From: Panulirus ornatus
Taxonomy: Eukaryota > Arthropoda > Malacostraca > Decapoda > Palinuridae
NCBI RefSeq assembly: GCF_036320965.1
Contig: NC_092258.1
Coordinates: 2,662,501 to 2,726,500 of the forward strand
Length of the DNA stretch: 64,000 nucleotides
Direction of reading: 5' to 3'
Both the position numbers and the translations under genes were made by a program. Under the pieces are notes generated by a model, which worked only from the letters and a program-made list of their open reading frames with translations, ran no database searches and was not told the DNA's origin. Of the stretch, positions 43,380 through 57,300 are shown piece by piece; positions within the stretch are counted from its first letter, which is position 1; every line of letters begins with the position of its first letter.

Positions 43380-45250
43380 AGTCTAAGGGTGTGTGAGTGA
43401 TGCGTAAGGAGTCAGAACTGGCAATTTATGTTTAGCTCCACATCATTGATAGCTTTGGATATTGAGTGATTGAGATCCCTAGTGTTAGTGTAGTGTTTAG
43501 AGAATACATTAAAAGTTATTAGACATGATCTAGAGCACTTTATTTAATTGAATAATGTTTACGTAAGGCTGTGGTAGTGAGGGTTATGCTGGGAAATGTG
43601 TGGCTGATTTAAAAGTTGATAATGCATCTGCAAAATATCAACAGAACTCACAAAATCTTCATCTAGTAGACTTAATGATAGCAGAGATATACCACCATTA
43701 AAGCATCTCCTGCTGGGGAAGAAATGGCTCCTTAATGTGTCATTTGTTTGCTAACATCTCACACTATTTGCACAGTGCTGTCATGGGTGTGAATGGTATA
43801 TTTTGACTAGAATATTCACCGTTATCAAGAATCTTGACTGCCTGGGAGGTTGAGGTTTCATACTTTGTCGATTTTTAAAAGTGGACTGTCTGCTGTAACT
43901 TTCATGAACTCCATGGTTTCTCTGATATTCTATCATGACCTTATTTGATATTTGTCAGTGAAATATAATTCTGAAAATCATGCTCCACATCTATTTTTGA
44001 ATTCTCTAAAATATGATACATTAGTAATGAAGGACAGTATTACTCAATAGCAAAAGCTAATAGCAGTGTGGAGCTAAACTGGTGGATTAATGCAAAATTG
44101 TATGGTAAAAGTGCATTTTAGTAATTTAACATTATTATCTTATGTAGAAGGAAGGTAATGTTTATACTAGTTAGAATACTAAGTAAAATCATTGTTAGCT
44201 TTTCATTGGTGTTAGCTTTGGATATTGAGTAATTTGGTCTGCAATGTTAGTGTAGTGTTTAGAGAAAACACTGACTGTTTCAGAGCATTAAATATTATTG
44301 AGTGATACTAATTAAGGCAGTTACACTGGGGTTTATGTGTGTTACGGAAAAATGTGAGGTTGATTAATGTTAAGAATGGGTAAAACACATGTATGTTATC
44401 AACTGAGCCAATGAAAATATCACATAACCTTACCCAAGTATCAAAGCATGTTACAGAAACACATGTACAAACATTGAATTGGTGTGCAGCTGGTGATTTT
44501 GTGACTTCGGTTTGTTGTCTTTTGACATTCAGCAGCATTTCTCTGATTTTCAGATGGTTTGGACTTGTTAATCCCAGCTAGATTGAGCAACAGCTTGAAA
44601 ATATCAGTTGTGTTATAACAATCATTCATTTTCATTTAATAAGAAAAATAAGTTAAATTTCTGCTGTTAGGGAAGGTAAGATGAGGTTTTCATAGGTTCT
44701 TTTAACTTTCTTTAAGTGTTTTGCTTACGTTCATATTGATAGAACTTACTTTTCTTTAGTATTTAAAGCTAACACCACTAGGACCATATTTATATCTCAA
44801 AATTAAATGGAATACTCAGAATTATGCTCTGCAACTTTTATAGTTTTTTAAACTACACTTCCAATGCGGAATGAGCTCACTCGATTTTCAAAGGTTCTTT
44901 TGATACGTAGCCTGAGTTCATATTTCACCCCTCTTCCATCCAATGATGATAAAGCAGTAGTTGATAGGTTGTTTGTTTACAAAAAGTGTAGTTTATCAAT
45001 CTCACTATAAAGTATGGTGTATGGTAGTTACTTATGGAATGGTTGGATGTCTGTTGAGAATGCATTAAGACTGGATAAGTGATATTAACATAAGACTGGA
45101 TGAGTGATATTAACATTACTGTAGTGGTGAGGGCTATAAAAATCAGGGAAAATGTGAGGTTGTCATGGCAAATTATATTAAACACATATAAACATCATGA
45201 GATTCAACAAAACCCCTCACCTAACTTCCCCATTTGCCAGAGTTTATCTT
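43380..45250. repeat. Diverged segmental duplications
   Basis: Blocks such as TTAGCTTTGGATATTGAGT followed by GTTAGTGTAGTGTTTAGAG occur near 43450 and 44210. GTAGTGAGGGTTATGC-like words followed by AAATGTG(A/T)GG occur near 43570 and 45125, and in a shortened form near 44340. Order is kept, so these look like old tandem copies of a unit of several hundred bases. No coding frame is shared. Confidence 0.5.
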
Positions 45251-46789
45251 ATTATTGATGTTGCAGTATTGGAAAAATTATTTGTGTTTTGGTCAAGTTT
45301 ACAGTTAGTTATCTTACAGTTTTGGTGCTGTGTGTGTTTGCTTCCTCGCAATTGGGTCTCAGCGAATGCCACAACTTCTACTGAACTTTCTACACCATGT
45401 GGCAGGAGGAAGAAAATGACAATGTCATTGGTATATTTCAACTGTAACATTGAATATCAAGGTAAATATCCCTTGGTGTGGAGGGTTAGGTGAGAATTTT
45501 ATAGGTTCTTGTGATTTCTTAAAATGTTTCACATAGTTATATTAAACCATTCACTATAGTTGGTTCATATACGTTCCTTATTTTTCTGTTCATTCTGGCT
45601 TGGATGTATACTGTCAAAATTCTTAGATTTGCTGCTTCTGTCACATGGTGAAAGAAACAACCAGCATTGCTTTTAGAGGCATTTCATGTATTGTTACCAG
45701 ATGCTACAGCCTAAACTTTTATCATGCGTAGTCATTCTATCTGGAGGTGTCAAGGAGGACTTCTTATTTTATAAAGGTTTTATGTAAGAATGTTCTTTGT
45801 TAATAATTTATGTATTTATTAAGGGGATTACAGGAGAAAACTGATTTTTATTTGGGGAAAGTTTACCATATTTTTTGGAAAAATGAAGCTTAATGCAGAT
45901 TTAGTAAGAGACTGGGAAATGTTAGCATTTGTCAACTTCTAAAATCCATCCTTAAGGGCACATATCCTAAGTTGTCAAGTCATAGCCACACTTAATCCAC
46001 TTATACAGTGATACATGATTTTCTGTATTGTGGCATTTGAAATGATATGTAATGATTCATTTTATGGATGTATCTTTATGAGATCAGACTTATTGAGTTT
46101 TGTGGAAAATACAAATGTACTCCTGTATAGAAAGAGTCAGATCTGTGGATTCTTAGCCACTAAATGGTAATATGATGATACTGCATTTCTCATGAGGATG
46201 TTAAAACTTGAACAGTCATCCTAGAGATGAAGTAAACTTAGAGTATCATAACATTCCAAGCTCAGTAGTCATGGTTTGGTGATTGGTGTTGCTGTTTTCT
46301 GTAGTGCAGGGGCTAGAGACCATTGGTTGAAGAGGTAATATTTTTATTCAATATTTATGTGATTGTGATAAAAAGTGTGCTGGCAGCTATTTTAGTTAAA
46401 GCTACCCAAACATAATAGGAGATTACCTAAACACATTTTAAAGTAATTAGCTTCTTCTGTTATTATGTTTACTTTTGATAAGATAAGCATTCAGTAATTT
46501 ATTTGTTTTAGAAAAGTTTACAGTTTTTTAAACAGGAATCTATCCTTCCATTAAGTGAAAAAAGAACACTCTACTCTTGTACTCTTTCATATCTTGTTTT
46601 CTGTTAGATTGATGTATATTGTTTTCAATAGGGTACCATTAACAAGATTTATAAGCTCCAGAACGATTGCATATTCCATTTGTTCATGTATCTGCACAGC
46701 TATCTTGATGTTTGACTTGGGTAAAGTTTTTCTTAAATCTGCTCCCCATGCTTTGTATGGAATTTTTCAAAATTGCATGAGTACTAGTG

Positions 46790-47790
46790 AAACACATCTA
46801 CAAATGTTTAGTTGGCTAGCTCCTTTTTTCAGCTGTTTTCTCTCTTGCACAAATAATCAAGTGCACTCAAACGTTGATGACTCAACACCGTTTATCCACA
46901 TCCTTCAGTTCTGCGCCTTCTTCTCTCACTCGATCTGCAACTCGTCCTAACACAGCTTCTTCAATAAACTCAGACTTGGACAGGATATCTCGGTGGGATA
47001 GATGAAATCTAGTTAAGTTGAATGTCTCCAAGACCAGTTTCTACCCATCTATCTGTTGAGAACTCCTCAAAGCTTTTGTTTATTCTTTGATGATTCTATA
47101 ATTCCTCCTCTTGACTCAGTGAACGCACTTGGTAGTACTTTAACGTCCACTCTTTCTTGGATACCCCACATGGTAGTCCTGTAACATCCACTCTTTCTTG
47201 GAGACCCCACATGGTAGCCCTGTAAAATCCATTCTTTCTTGGAGACCCCACATCATAGGAATAGCTAAGTATACCTGAGAGAACCTGGGTGTCCTATTTA
47301 GATGTCGAAACATCTTTTCTTCTGGACATTTGGTCCACTTATACAAACGATTGATTTTTACTTGTACGGAGTACTGCTTATTAATCTGGAGTGGTTTTAG
47401 CTCTGCATCCTTATTTGACTGAGTTGAGTCAAAAGCAATCCAACTCTTAAACTGTCCCAGGCTAACTTTAGAACTTGACCCTCTTGCTCTACACCACAAT
47501 GTTGGTTCACTTTCCCTCTTCTGTAAGTATTACTTTAGTTTTTGCTACCAAGAGCTGTCTGCTTTTGTGCCTCTACCACTAGCAAGACCATGCAATACTT
47601 GGCAAGCTGCTGTGTTACATGATTACTGTATGGCTGTTGGCATCTCAAGGGTGGGCCATTTTCATAACTATTTCTTTCCCTACACCTTGAGGGTTTGGAA
47701 CTCTCCACTATCTCGTTTCATACCCGAAAACTAGAACCTGGCTCATTTAAAAGACAGGATTTTTACTTTCTCCAAAATTGTAAAAGAAAA
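46790..47790 (+). mobile_element. Decayed Jockey-type LINE, reverse transcriptase C-terminal part
   Basis: In shifting frames the translation shows VDDST (the YADD box region), then DDSIIPPLDSVNALGSTLTS with TLSW, and the C-terminal block RVGHFHNYFFPYT before WNSPLSRF. These resemble the end of Jockey-clade LINE reverse transcriptases. Many stops and frameshifts show it is dead. A 41-base segment around TLSW is present three times in tandem (47131-47253). Confidence 0.7.
47131..47253. repeat. 41-bp tandem triplication inside the LINE relic
   Basis: Three successive 41-base units start GGTAGT or GGTAGC at 47131, 47172 and 47213 with a few differences each. Confidence 0.9.
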
Positions 47791-48353
47791 TTCCCTTGTT
47801 GCTACTTTTTTCCTTTCATAATCCTCTATATATTTCAGTTAAGGTGCAGTCTTGATGTGGACTTTCATTTGTGACTGGAGCCTCCAAAATAAATGGACAT
47901 ACCACATTTAGGGGTAAAATTGTGTTAACCCCACCACATATGTCTGCTTTCAGATATTCATAGGACTCTGCCTGTGTTAGAGAAATGGCTTTTCAGGTTT
48001 CAGAACCTACATCTTATTCCCTTTACCATTATACAGGGGATAGTTACTGCCCTTATCTATTGAATATCTCCAGAGTAAAAATTATTTGCAAAAGATTAGT
48101 GCTTTATACATTGAGAATATGTCACTTCATACAAAGTATGAACAGAATCCTGCTTTGATGAGGTGATTATACATATTTAGTATAGCAACTAGAAGCAGAT
48201 TCTTTATGTTTAGTGAGAAAGGGAGCACAAAGCAAATGAAATATCATTGATAGTAATGTTATATGGGTTTGGTATGTTATGTTGCAGTATCATGTAATTG
48301 TGAGTAGATACAAGACAGAGGTTGTTTTCTGTATTTTTATTCATATTTTTCAG

Positions 48354-51340
48354 ATCTTAGAATGTATGAAGAGGAAAATGCACCTTAAGGGATGGTGTCC
48401 TGGTGTGGTACTGTTGCGGGCCATCACAACACTAGTGATTTGGGGTCCTTTTGCTGGAGTTCTGCAGGGTGTAAAGGCTGTTGTTGCCTACAGCACCCAA
48501 CGTGAAACAGCAGCTTATGCTGAGGCATTTTCGAAAAAAGAATTAGAATCTTTCCCTGATCTATGGCGGGAGATATTCCTTTGGGCATTTTTCTCCATAT
48601 TATTTATCCACATTGTATCAGCCATCATTGCATTTTTGATGCTCAGACGACATAAATATGGAAGGTAAGGAAATTCAGTAGAAATATTGATTGATATGAG
48701 GACAGTGTGTGGTGTGAGGTGGTTTGATCGAATAAGTAACGTAAGGGTAAGAGAGATGTGTGGAAATAAAAAGAGCGTGGTCGAGAGAGCAGAAGAGGGT
48801 GTTTTGAAATGGTTTGGGCACATGGAGAGAATGAGTGAGGAAAGATTGACCAAGAGGATATATGTGTCGGAGGTGGAGGGAACGAGGAGAAGTGGGAGAC
48901 CAAATTGGAGGTGGAAAGATGGAGTGAAAAAGATTTTGTGTGATCGGGGCCTGAACATGCAGGAGGGTGAAAGGAGGGCAAGGAATAGAGTGAATTGGAT
49001 CGATGTGGTATACCAGGGTTGACGTGCTGTCAGTGGATTGAATCAGGGCATGTGAAGCGTCTGGGGTAAACCATGGAAAGCTGTGTAGGTATGTATATTT
49101 GCGTGTGTGGACGTATGTATATACATGTGTATGGGGGTGGGTTGGGCCATTTCTTTCGTCTGTTTCCTTGCGCTACCTCACAAACGCAGGAGACAGCGAC
49201 AAAAAAAAGAAAAAAATTAAAATTATTTAGCTGCAGGAATATTGTAAACTTCTTACCAGTGCTGTAATATGACATAGTTGTCAGTTTTATTAGATCAACA
49301 GTTTATATATTACAAATTAGTTAATATCATTCACCAAAGGGAGCATTAGTATGGGGAGATTAAAGGACTGCTGTATCTGTTCTTAGTGTTTCTCTGGTGT
49401 AAGTCACATTGCATGTGGATAACCCAACATTTTCATACTCCTTTTTCACTTCTATCACATCACCTAACAGATGTCACGTTGCATCTCCTTGAAGTGGTTA
49501 TGCCAACACTTTCAGATGCCTTTTCCATTACCATAGAGAAGTAGTGTTAAGAGATTGCTTTCTTTACATTCATTGCATCTTTGGCCTCAGTCATCCTACA
49601 GTCCCACATAGCATTTTGCCATTTGTTTTTAGAACCTTTTATTTCCTATTATTCTTTGATACACTGCTCCTCTCTCTCTTGATTTCCTTTCTTCTTCTGC
49701 TTCTCTTCTTGCTTTCTCAGTGTGTTTATTTACTAAGGCAGTCAATTTTTATAGACATTCACTTCGTTTTGATGCAAGCTGGTGTGATGATTTCACTTTT
49801 TTTGAAGTTTGATTAACATCCATTCATCCATCTTCACAAAGATTTTTCCTTAGATATTACACGGAATCTCAGTCTTCAGAAGTTTTTTTAATGTAACTTA
49901 CAAGTTAGGGAACCAGTTCAATATTAAGAAGACTAAATTTGTCTGCATGGAACTTAGAATCTCTATCTTATAGATTTTTGGCCAACATCAAACACAGTGT
50001 GTTCCATTCCTAGCAGTCTGTCACTTTCATTCATGTAGGTGTAACCAGCATTGAGGTGTTACTGCAATATCTCTTCCTCGCCATGGTTTGAGTTATATTT
50101 GACTAGTGATAAGCTATCATTGGTCTATGAGGGTATGATTGATATCAAAAACCATGGCCAAGATATTACTTATTTAGCTTATTACTTTTAATTTTCATTA
50201 TAGATTTATATATATTTTTTTTTTTTTTTTTTTTTTTTCCAAAAGAAGGAACAGAGAAGAGGGCCAGGTGAGGATATTCCCTCAAAGACCCAGTCCTCTG
50301 TTCTTAATGCTACCTTGCTATCGCGGGAAATGGCGAATAGTATGAAAGAAAGAAAAGATTTATATTTGTGTCGTATCTGTGTTAAGTGTCTTCATTTTTT
50401 ATCTCAGTTTTTAATTTTCATCTTAGTTTTTTCATATTTGAAAAAATTTGTTGTCAGGTTGCCATTTTCTTTTCTAATATGTTTCACCGTATATACATAT
50501 AGACTGTTTGAATGGAGTTAGTCTGTGACGAACATATTTGTGGATAACATTGAATTGTAGAAAGAGACTACATGAACATTTGTGATTGAAGCTTAGGCTT
50601 CCCTTTTAGTTATAAGGCTATCTGTCTTTTTATTTCACACATCTCTAGCAAATGATAGTTTTGTTGAAGAGAACAGCCTTTCATTCTTTTAACTGTTTCA
50701 ACTGGAATGACTTGCATGCAATGCTCTTTCACCCTTTTATCTCAGACTAGCCTTTGATGGTGTGGAGACTGATGAGCTGGAATGTCAGTAGAAATGACAT
50801 TAGCTGGTCATGCCACCATTAAAGGTTGATGAATCATTAGGAAATCGTGGCTTTTGATTGGCTTGAGGAAGTGAAGACTCACAGTCCTTTTGCATGACAC
50901 ACTGAGACAGTGTAGAAACAAATCTTCTTAAGCGAAACAGCATTGCTGCATTTGGTGTAAGTTGTGTGTATAGAATGATCCCTACACACATTAGTTACCT
51001 GCACATTTTCTACTTATCTTGGAGTCCTAGCACCAAAACTCAGTACACTTGCAGAGGATTTGTGAGTTTCTTAACAATGAAATGAAAATTTAATGCCTTC
51101 AATGTGCAAATAAATAGAAACTAAAATACTGCTCTTATCCACAGGTTTTCAGCAGCGTGTATATTACTAATTGGTATGTGCACTACCTTTGTCATGTGTG
51201 CAGCCACCAGTGCTGCTGTTGGATTTGTCTTATACCAAGCCAAAATTCCTTTACAACCAATTCATGCTATGATATGTGGAATATCACAGACTGCTCTTTT
51301 TATCCTCTTCTCATTTTCAAGGGTTATGCCTACTCTGTAA
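48354..51340 (+). CDS. TMEM170A: TMEM170A-like multi-pass membrane protein, 164 residues
   Basis: Coding exons 48366-48664 and 51145-51340, joined in phase 2 across a GT-AG intron. SFPDLWREIFLWAFFSILF, the basic RRHKYGR, then TSAAVGFVLY and a C-terminus SFSRVMPTL match the TMEM170 family (known pattern SFPEMW, HHKYGRF, TSAA, SFLR, TL). Family members have three membrane helices and about 140 residues. Here a further hydrophobic stretch (PGVVLLRAITTLVIWGPFAGVL) lies near the N-terminus. Human TMEM170A is known to act in shaping ER sheets and the nuclear envelope. The 3' splice site at 48353 precedes an ATG at 48366. An earlier overlapping ATG at 48362 opens only a short frame. The intron holds a LINE copy 30 bases after the donor. 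AATAAA lies at 51385. The TAA stop overlaps a splice donor; see the separate entry for an extended form. Confidence 0.85.
48696..49227 (+). mobile_element. 5'-truncated RTE-like LINE, 3' part (young copy)
   Basis: An open frame of about 110 codons encodes the end of a LINE polyprotein (RTMCGVRWFDR, then WFGHMERM and SGRPNWRWKDGVKK). A 3' untranslated region follows, with the hairpin core TGCGCTACCTCACAAACGC and an A-rich tail at about 49200. It is nearly identical to the copy at 60.4-61.6 kb, so both inserted recently. It lies in sense in the first coding intron of the TMEM170A-like gene. The protein features fit the RTE-type group, but the clade is an inference. Confidence 0.85.
50213..50350 (+). 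mobile_element. SINE, middle and core (copy 5)
   Basis: The sense strand is plus here: T-run, AAAAGAAGGAACAGAGAAGA, GGCCAGGTGAGGATATTCCC, the GCTACCTTGC core and a purine-rich end. The head is missing. It lies in the TMEM170A-like intron. Confidence 0.8.
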
Positions 51341-54300
51341 GTAGTAAGTCACTTATTTAATATTCTTTTTGCAGGGTGTTAGAGAATAAAACTAAGTGAC
51401 ACCTTTTTCTTATAGTCTTTGAGAGTGTTTGAGAATAATATTAAAAATTTAATGTGAAGAAAAGTGTAGTAAGTGATGAATAAGAAAAAAATTAGGAATA
51501 TGTAATGAAAACCAGTTTATAGTAGTTATTATTGAATTATGATTCTCTTTTTTATTTTGAATAACATTTTTTGACTTATGGACTATAGATGGACTATAGT
51601 TTTGAAACTGAAATAAAGATGTATAAAATTTTTACAACAGGTAACCTTTAAGATAAAGTACTAAATAATTGGAGGGGTAGGGATGGAGAGGCTTGTAAAA
51701 CAAAAATTCTGTTTCATCCATATAAAGATTTTTTTGTTACGTGAAAGCTGTCATAAACAGTGCAGTGTATCTGCTGCTCCTCATGGCCTTGTAAAAATGC
51801 CAAAAGAAATGTCTTTTTAAGTAGTTACCAAATAGATTATATTCCGAGTGAACTAATGCTTGGGAATCCATCCACTGAAGTCACCATGGTTAATTTCAAG
51901 AAACAGATGGAATATTGACTGGCAAATAAACCCACCTAATATTTTTGTACCATTCTTTCACTCCATTGTTACAGTTTCATAAATGTAGTCCTTATGAGGA
52001 CATCATGATTTTATTTCTTTAGAAGTCCTCAGTTTTTTATTGATGTATAATCCTAGATGTTTTTGATGTTTTAATTCAAGTTAAAAAAAGTGTTAGGCAT
52101 TTGGTGATGAAATGATGGTATGGATACATAGAGCTGGACATTTTTGTTTTAGGCATAATATATATTTTCTCAAATTTCTAGTAGTCAGAACTATGCTTTT
52201 TGATTTCTTTTAGAACATGATCCAGTTTGATGAATTGTGGTTTGAATTTTCTGTTATATGCTCTAAGTCAGTTGATCTCCCAGTTTTTAGTTTTGTTATA
52301 TCATTTCTGTTCATCTGCACTGGTAATGATTTGACAAAGATGTGACTTGACCTAGTCTTGAGTGACATGAGGGTCAGGCCTGAAGCCAGGTCATGCAGGA
52401 AAATATTGGTTTTTGTTTGATCATTGCTGGTTGGTCTGTTACATTCAAGTCTTCAACTAGGCTATTCATTCAAAGTAGAAAGGTTGCCTCCTTGTAGACT
52501 GAAAGATACCGTAAAACTTACCAGTAAAGCTTAAGTTAGATTTGCATTTTTGTCCTTAATTTAGTTATTTTAATATTCCTTGTGCAGTTTTTTCTAATTT
52601 TGTGGTTTGATTTTTTGTGATGTATATGAAGAAATATGCTTGTCATGAGACACTGATAGGAAGTAATTACTACAGTACTTGAATACAGTACATGTCGTTC
52701 ATTATTACATTGTTATTCATATGCATACAATGTATAGCAAGTCACTGTATGTGCCGATTCTCCTATCACTATCATTTACATACTTGAATTGCCGTTTCTG
52801 GTGTTAGTGAGTTAGTGCCAGGAACAGATTCATTTCTTAAAAACATTTCAGAATTCTTTACAATTATGAGTGTGCCTTGCCAATAGGTTTTAAGGTTCCG
52901 TTGACCACAGACCATACCGGTAAATATCTTTGCTCTGTACATTATCAGCTCATTTGAAATTATTTGATTTTCCATGTTATTATCATAACGTTGATATGAT
53001 TAACTTCTAGAGGAATATTTGTAAAGGTCTTTTGCTTCAAGATGAAGTATGATAAAATGTCTAAACTATATGTAATATTTTCAAGAGCATAGAATGGCTA
53101 ATTAATGATGAAGTCATTTGGAGAATGATTTTTGAAATGCCAGTACAATTTTTGATTTGAAAACTTTGTTAATGATTAAATTCCATGTGAAGATGGTCTT
53201 AGTACATATATTTTTGTAATTTGGATGAATATTTAAAACTTGTCTATCAATTACATGTACATTGTCCTATCTTTGTTAATGGTTTGGGAAACTCTTTAGT
53301 CCCAATAACTCTGGTTTCAGATTGATGTTTAAACTGATTGAAATGAACATGCTTTATTAAAGAAACATTCAAATCTGAAATTTTGTTATATAGGAACTTT
53401 GATGAGTTATGATTCCTATCTTTGGCAAAAGGCATTCACTGTAGATTTCATACGAGTTATTGAACCAACCACCAACCATGATGAAAGTAGTGCTTATTTC
53501 AAAGCATGAAACCATCATGAGCACCCTATTATATGTGAGTATCTCAATCTGCAGACTCCATGATTGTATACAATTAATTAGCAGTTAATTCCTGTGGCTT
53601 AGCAATATTTATACTTTAATATTTTAATACCACTACAGCATTTATCACATCAATCTCACTGTTATTACTGTAGCCCTTCAGAAAGCAAATCTTTGACTTT
53701 TTGTTTTTCCAGAGCTCATCTTATGACCTTGTAAGTTATTTCTGTATTCACATCAACCTAATCCCAAAAATGATAATCCTAACCATATTTACAGTTTTCT
53801 GCCAGTCCATTTTTTTCTCTGTAATTGGCTTTTGACAAGATTTCAGCCAGTTACCTCATCAAAACTGGAAGGCTGGACATGTTGATGGTAATACAAAAGA
53901 AATAAGGTTGCGAATTACCGTATCTGCTCATGGTATGTGTTAGTTGCCAAAAGGGTTGTTACAATACCTTGCTTGGTTCTGTCCATGCTTCTGCATCACT
54001 ACTGGAATTTAGAACATGCTATCTACAGTGTGTGAGATATGGAGTCATTCAGTCAAGACTTAGGCAAACAATTTGAATATAAGCCTATCCATGAATCGCA
54101 TAGTAATCTATTGAGTCATGAGAAGCTTCATCATTCATATCGCTCTTACTATTATTGTCGTAAATGTTGCATGGATTTTGCTATATTGACGAAAGTGTCA
54201 GCTACATATTGTATGCCAATTTCACATGCAATAGTTGTCCTGAGTGTTATCACTGGTTGAACCAAGTCAGAATTCTTAGTTATATCCAGTAGGTAATCAT

Positions 54301-57300
54301 GATTCTCTTGAGATATTGGAGATTTAAGGGGCTTAAATGACATATAATCTATATAGTGGCTATCTTTATTCTCATTACTGCTATGTAGTCTTTCAGGTGA
54401 TCATCAATTTTCTCATTACCTGTACTATTAGATATGACCATGTTACTTAGGATGAGAATTTTTAGCACCCTCATGATAGGATTGATCTGAATCTCTTTTA
54501 CCACCCTTCATAAACTTATTTAGTAACATTACAGGATGAAATTAGCTAGAATTAGATGGAAAATATAAAAAGCACATGGAAGATAAAGTTTCTTTTCCAT
54601 TGGAGTGGGAAGCATTGGCATATTTTGTTGGGGTCAAAAATCAGAAGGGACTTTAGATTCCTCATAATGTGCCTTTACATTTACTCCTGCTTACTTGTTT
54701 GTTGTGCTCTTATCAAGAAACTTAAATGTCTCTTTTATTTAGGGAACATGCATTTTGATGGCCAATGCTGGAAAAATTTTCTCATTCTTATCCATCCAAG
54801 TGCTGTCCTTTTCTCACTTTTACTGTCTCTAAAGGTCTTTGAATTTCTCCTTAATTCCACTTCTTAAAGCATTTAGAATCCAACCAATATGTTTTCATTA
54901 GGTAAGATCCAATGGTGATATCCTTTCTTACATTTTTGATATCTAGCATTCCTCTCTGGAAGATTTTGAAGTATCCTATTGAGCTTTGATTCTCAAGCTT
55001 CTCTGATGTATCCTTTCCCATGATTATTAACAGATCAACTTATCTCTTCTTAGTCAGCAGAGGTGTTCCTCAAGGTACTATTCTATCTTCATTCTTCATT
55101 TTATCAACAAAGGTTTTTCATGTGATTACTAGTAACTCTTGACTCTTTTTATTTCAAGTCTACTTCTTTAAGTCAGTCCATGTCTGACATAATCCTAACT
55201 TTTTTTTTAATTCAAAGTTAGATCAGAATTTCCAGAGGGACAGATACAACTTAGTGAAGTGTGTTCCTTCTATATGCCAGTTCCTTCCTATCTTTTCTTA
55301 AAACTCCTCATGATTTTATTATGTCCTGTAACTGCTCAGTGTTATGCCACCTAGTGCAATTTTCATACTTGATATCACGGTAATATCTAATATGTCTTGG
55401 AAACCCCACATTACACCGACACTTTCACTGAGTCAGCCTATAAGAAAATGGGAATGTTGTTCAGATGCTGAAGATTCTTCTCTAACAAACATTTATTCCA
55501 AGTATGCCTAGGACTGATTCATCTTTGTATGGAGTACTGCTTTCATGTCTGGGGAGGCTTTAGCTCCACATTTTTTACTCAACAGAGTTGATTTTAAAAC
55601 AATTCAGTTTACCAACTCTCCCAATCTGTCAACAAAATTGGACCCATTTTCCCAGTACTACATTGTTGTTTCTCTCTCTCGTTTTGGGAAATGATTGCTT
55701 CTTGGAGTTGGCTGCTTGCATGCCTCAGCCATTACCAAAGATACCTATTACTCGACTGGCTATTCCATCTTTTAGTTGCTATTTATAGTTCTTGGCAGCC
55801 TGAAGATGAGTCACTGTTTTTGTTTTATTGTTCCACTTACTGCTAATGTTTAGAACTGCCATTTCATATCACTAACCTGTCTCTTTTTAAAAGGAAAATT
55901 TTTCACTTTCTTGAATAATTAGAGACTTCTCTGTTTTCTTTCTTTTGTCACTTCTTACATTAAAGGTCTAATTTAGATGAGGACTTTTATGCATGATGAA
56001 CATTTTTCTTAAAAATGTACATAAGTTGTTGATTGAGATTAAAGTTACTAAATAGTCCTTTTACTATTGAAGTGATAATGCAAAGCAGGATTTTTTACAA
56101 ATTGTATTACCATAGATATAGTCCAAACTGTCAACTGTTGCAGGATAGTCATTTTAGGAATTTATTTCATGTTTTACCATATGTAATGGCAGTATAACTT
56201 AATTGTTGTGAAAAATGCATTTCTGCCTACATAACTGGCATCCAGCTGGTCATTTAAACCGATGTCTTGTATAACTAACATCATATTGCTCAGTGCAAAG
56301 GTTATTTAGTCTGGAGTGATTGGAATTTATTAAAATTACAGCCAAGGTCCTTTTAGTCTTATTTCTTTAAACTTATAGATAACTGTATTTCATCATTGGA
56401 CTGGTATGACTCAGTTCGGGTCAGACTCTGAATTCTTTTAGACATGTATTCAGTCAAACTTTGTCAGTTATGATATAGAGTATAGGCTTTGCCAAGATGT
56501 GTTGTATGGCTCCATACCTCCTCCTGCATGGAACTCTGCTGCATCTGTTTCATTAATTTAAGATTGTTATATGATCAGTTCGTGAGAGCAGTAGCATGAA
56601 AGGGTAGGAAGGCATTGGATAGCCAGAGTAATGAACGTTTGGTTATTAACAGTTGCTTTTGGGGAGGGCAGAAATTTGTTGCCATTATATTTTGTATTAC
56701 CATTTGAATGTGAAGTCTTTTTTGCCAACTTCTAGGGTGGAGTCAGTTGCAGCTTCCGTAGAAAAGAAGAGATACTTACTCTTGAGGTTTGTTATTCTTA
56801 TTTCTCCTAGGGAGGATGTTTAACTATTTTGTTGTCTCCCATTTTTCCAAATGAAATTGTACTTGCCCTCAGTTTGCAGAACCATTCAATTACTTGTAAG
56901 AATTCAAATATCCTGTAACACATCTGATGATACATCCCTCATGATTACCCTGTTCATTTGAATCTCTTTATATCTGCTAAACATTCTGTTTCCTATGCCA
57001 CAGTTTCCACAGTCAGTACTCATATTAATTTACTTTGACTTCCAAAACTTGTAAAACCAAAATACTTTCTCATTTCTCCATAGCTTGACTTTCACTCTAT
57101 GTAATTCTTGTAGTCGAAGCATATACACTTGCATTTTTTCATTTTATTATTGGTTAAACCTAACATGAACTTCTCATTACTGTTTTCTTTTATCCTTGAT
57201 GTCCAGCTCTTGAATGTTCAGTCTACTATGTAGACACTAAAAAAGAATCCTTATGATTAAACCTTTATTGTCAGTGATTAGATTTTTAGATTAGATTTTA

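Noticed and set aside
46555..46950. 131-codon frame with hydrophobic stretches
   Set aside because: Its right half matches a decayed Jockey reverse transcriptase (SCTNNQVHS, VDDST), so it is a chance open frame in a relic.
48515..48981. Minus-strand frames of 147 and 112 codons, and the similar plus-strand frame at 60690-61025
   Set aside because: Antisense translations of LINE copies; the sense frames carry the reverse transcriptase motifs.
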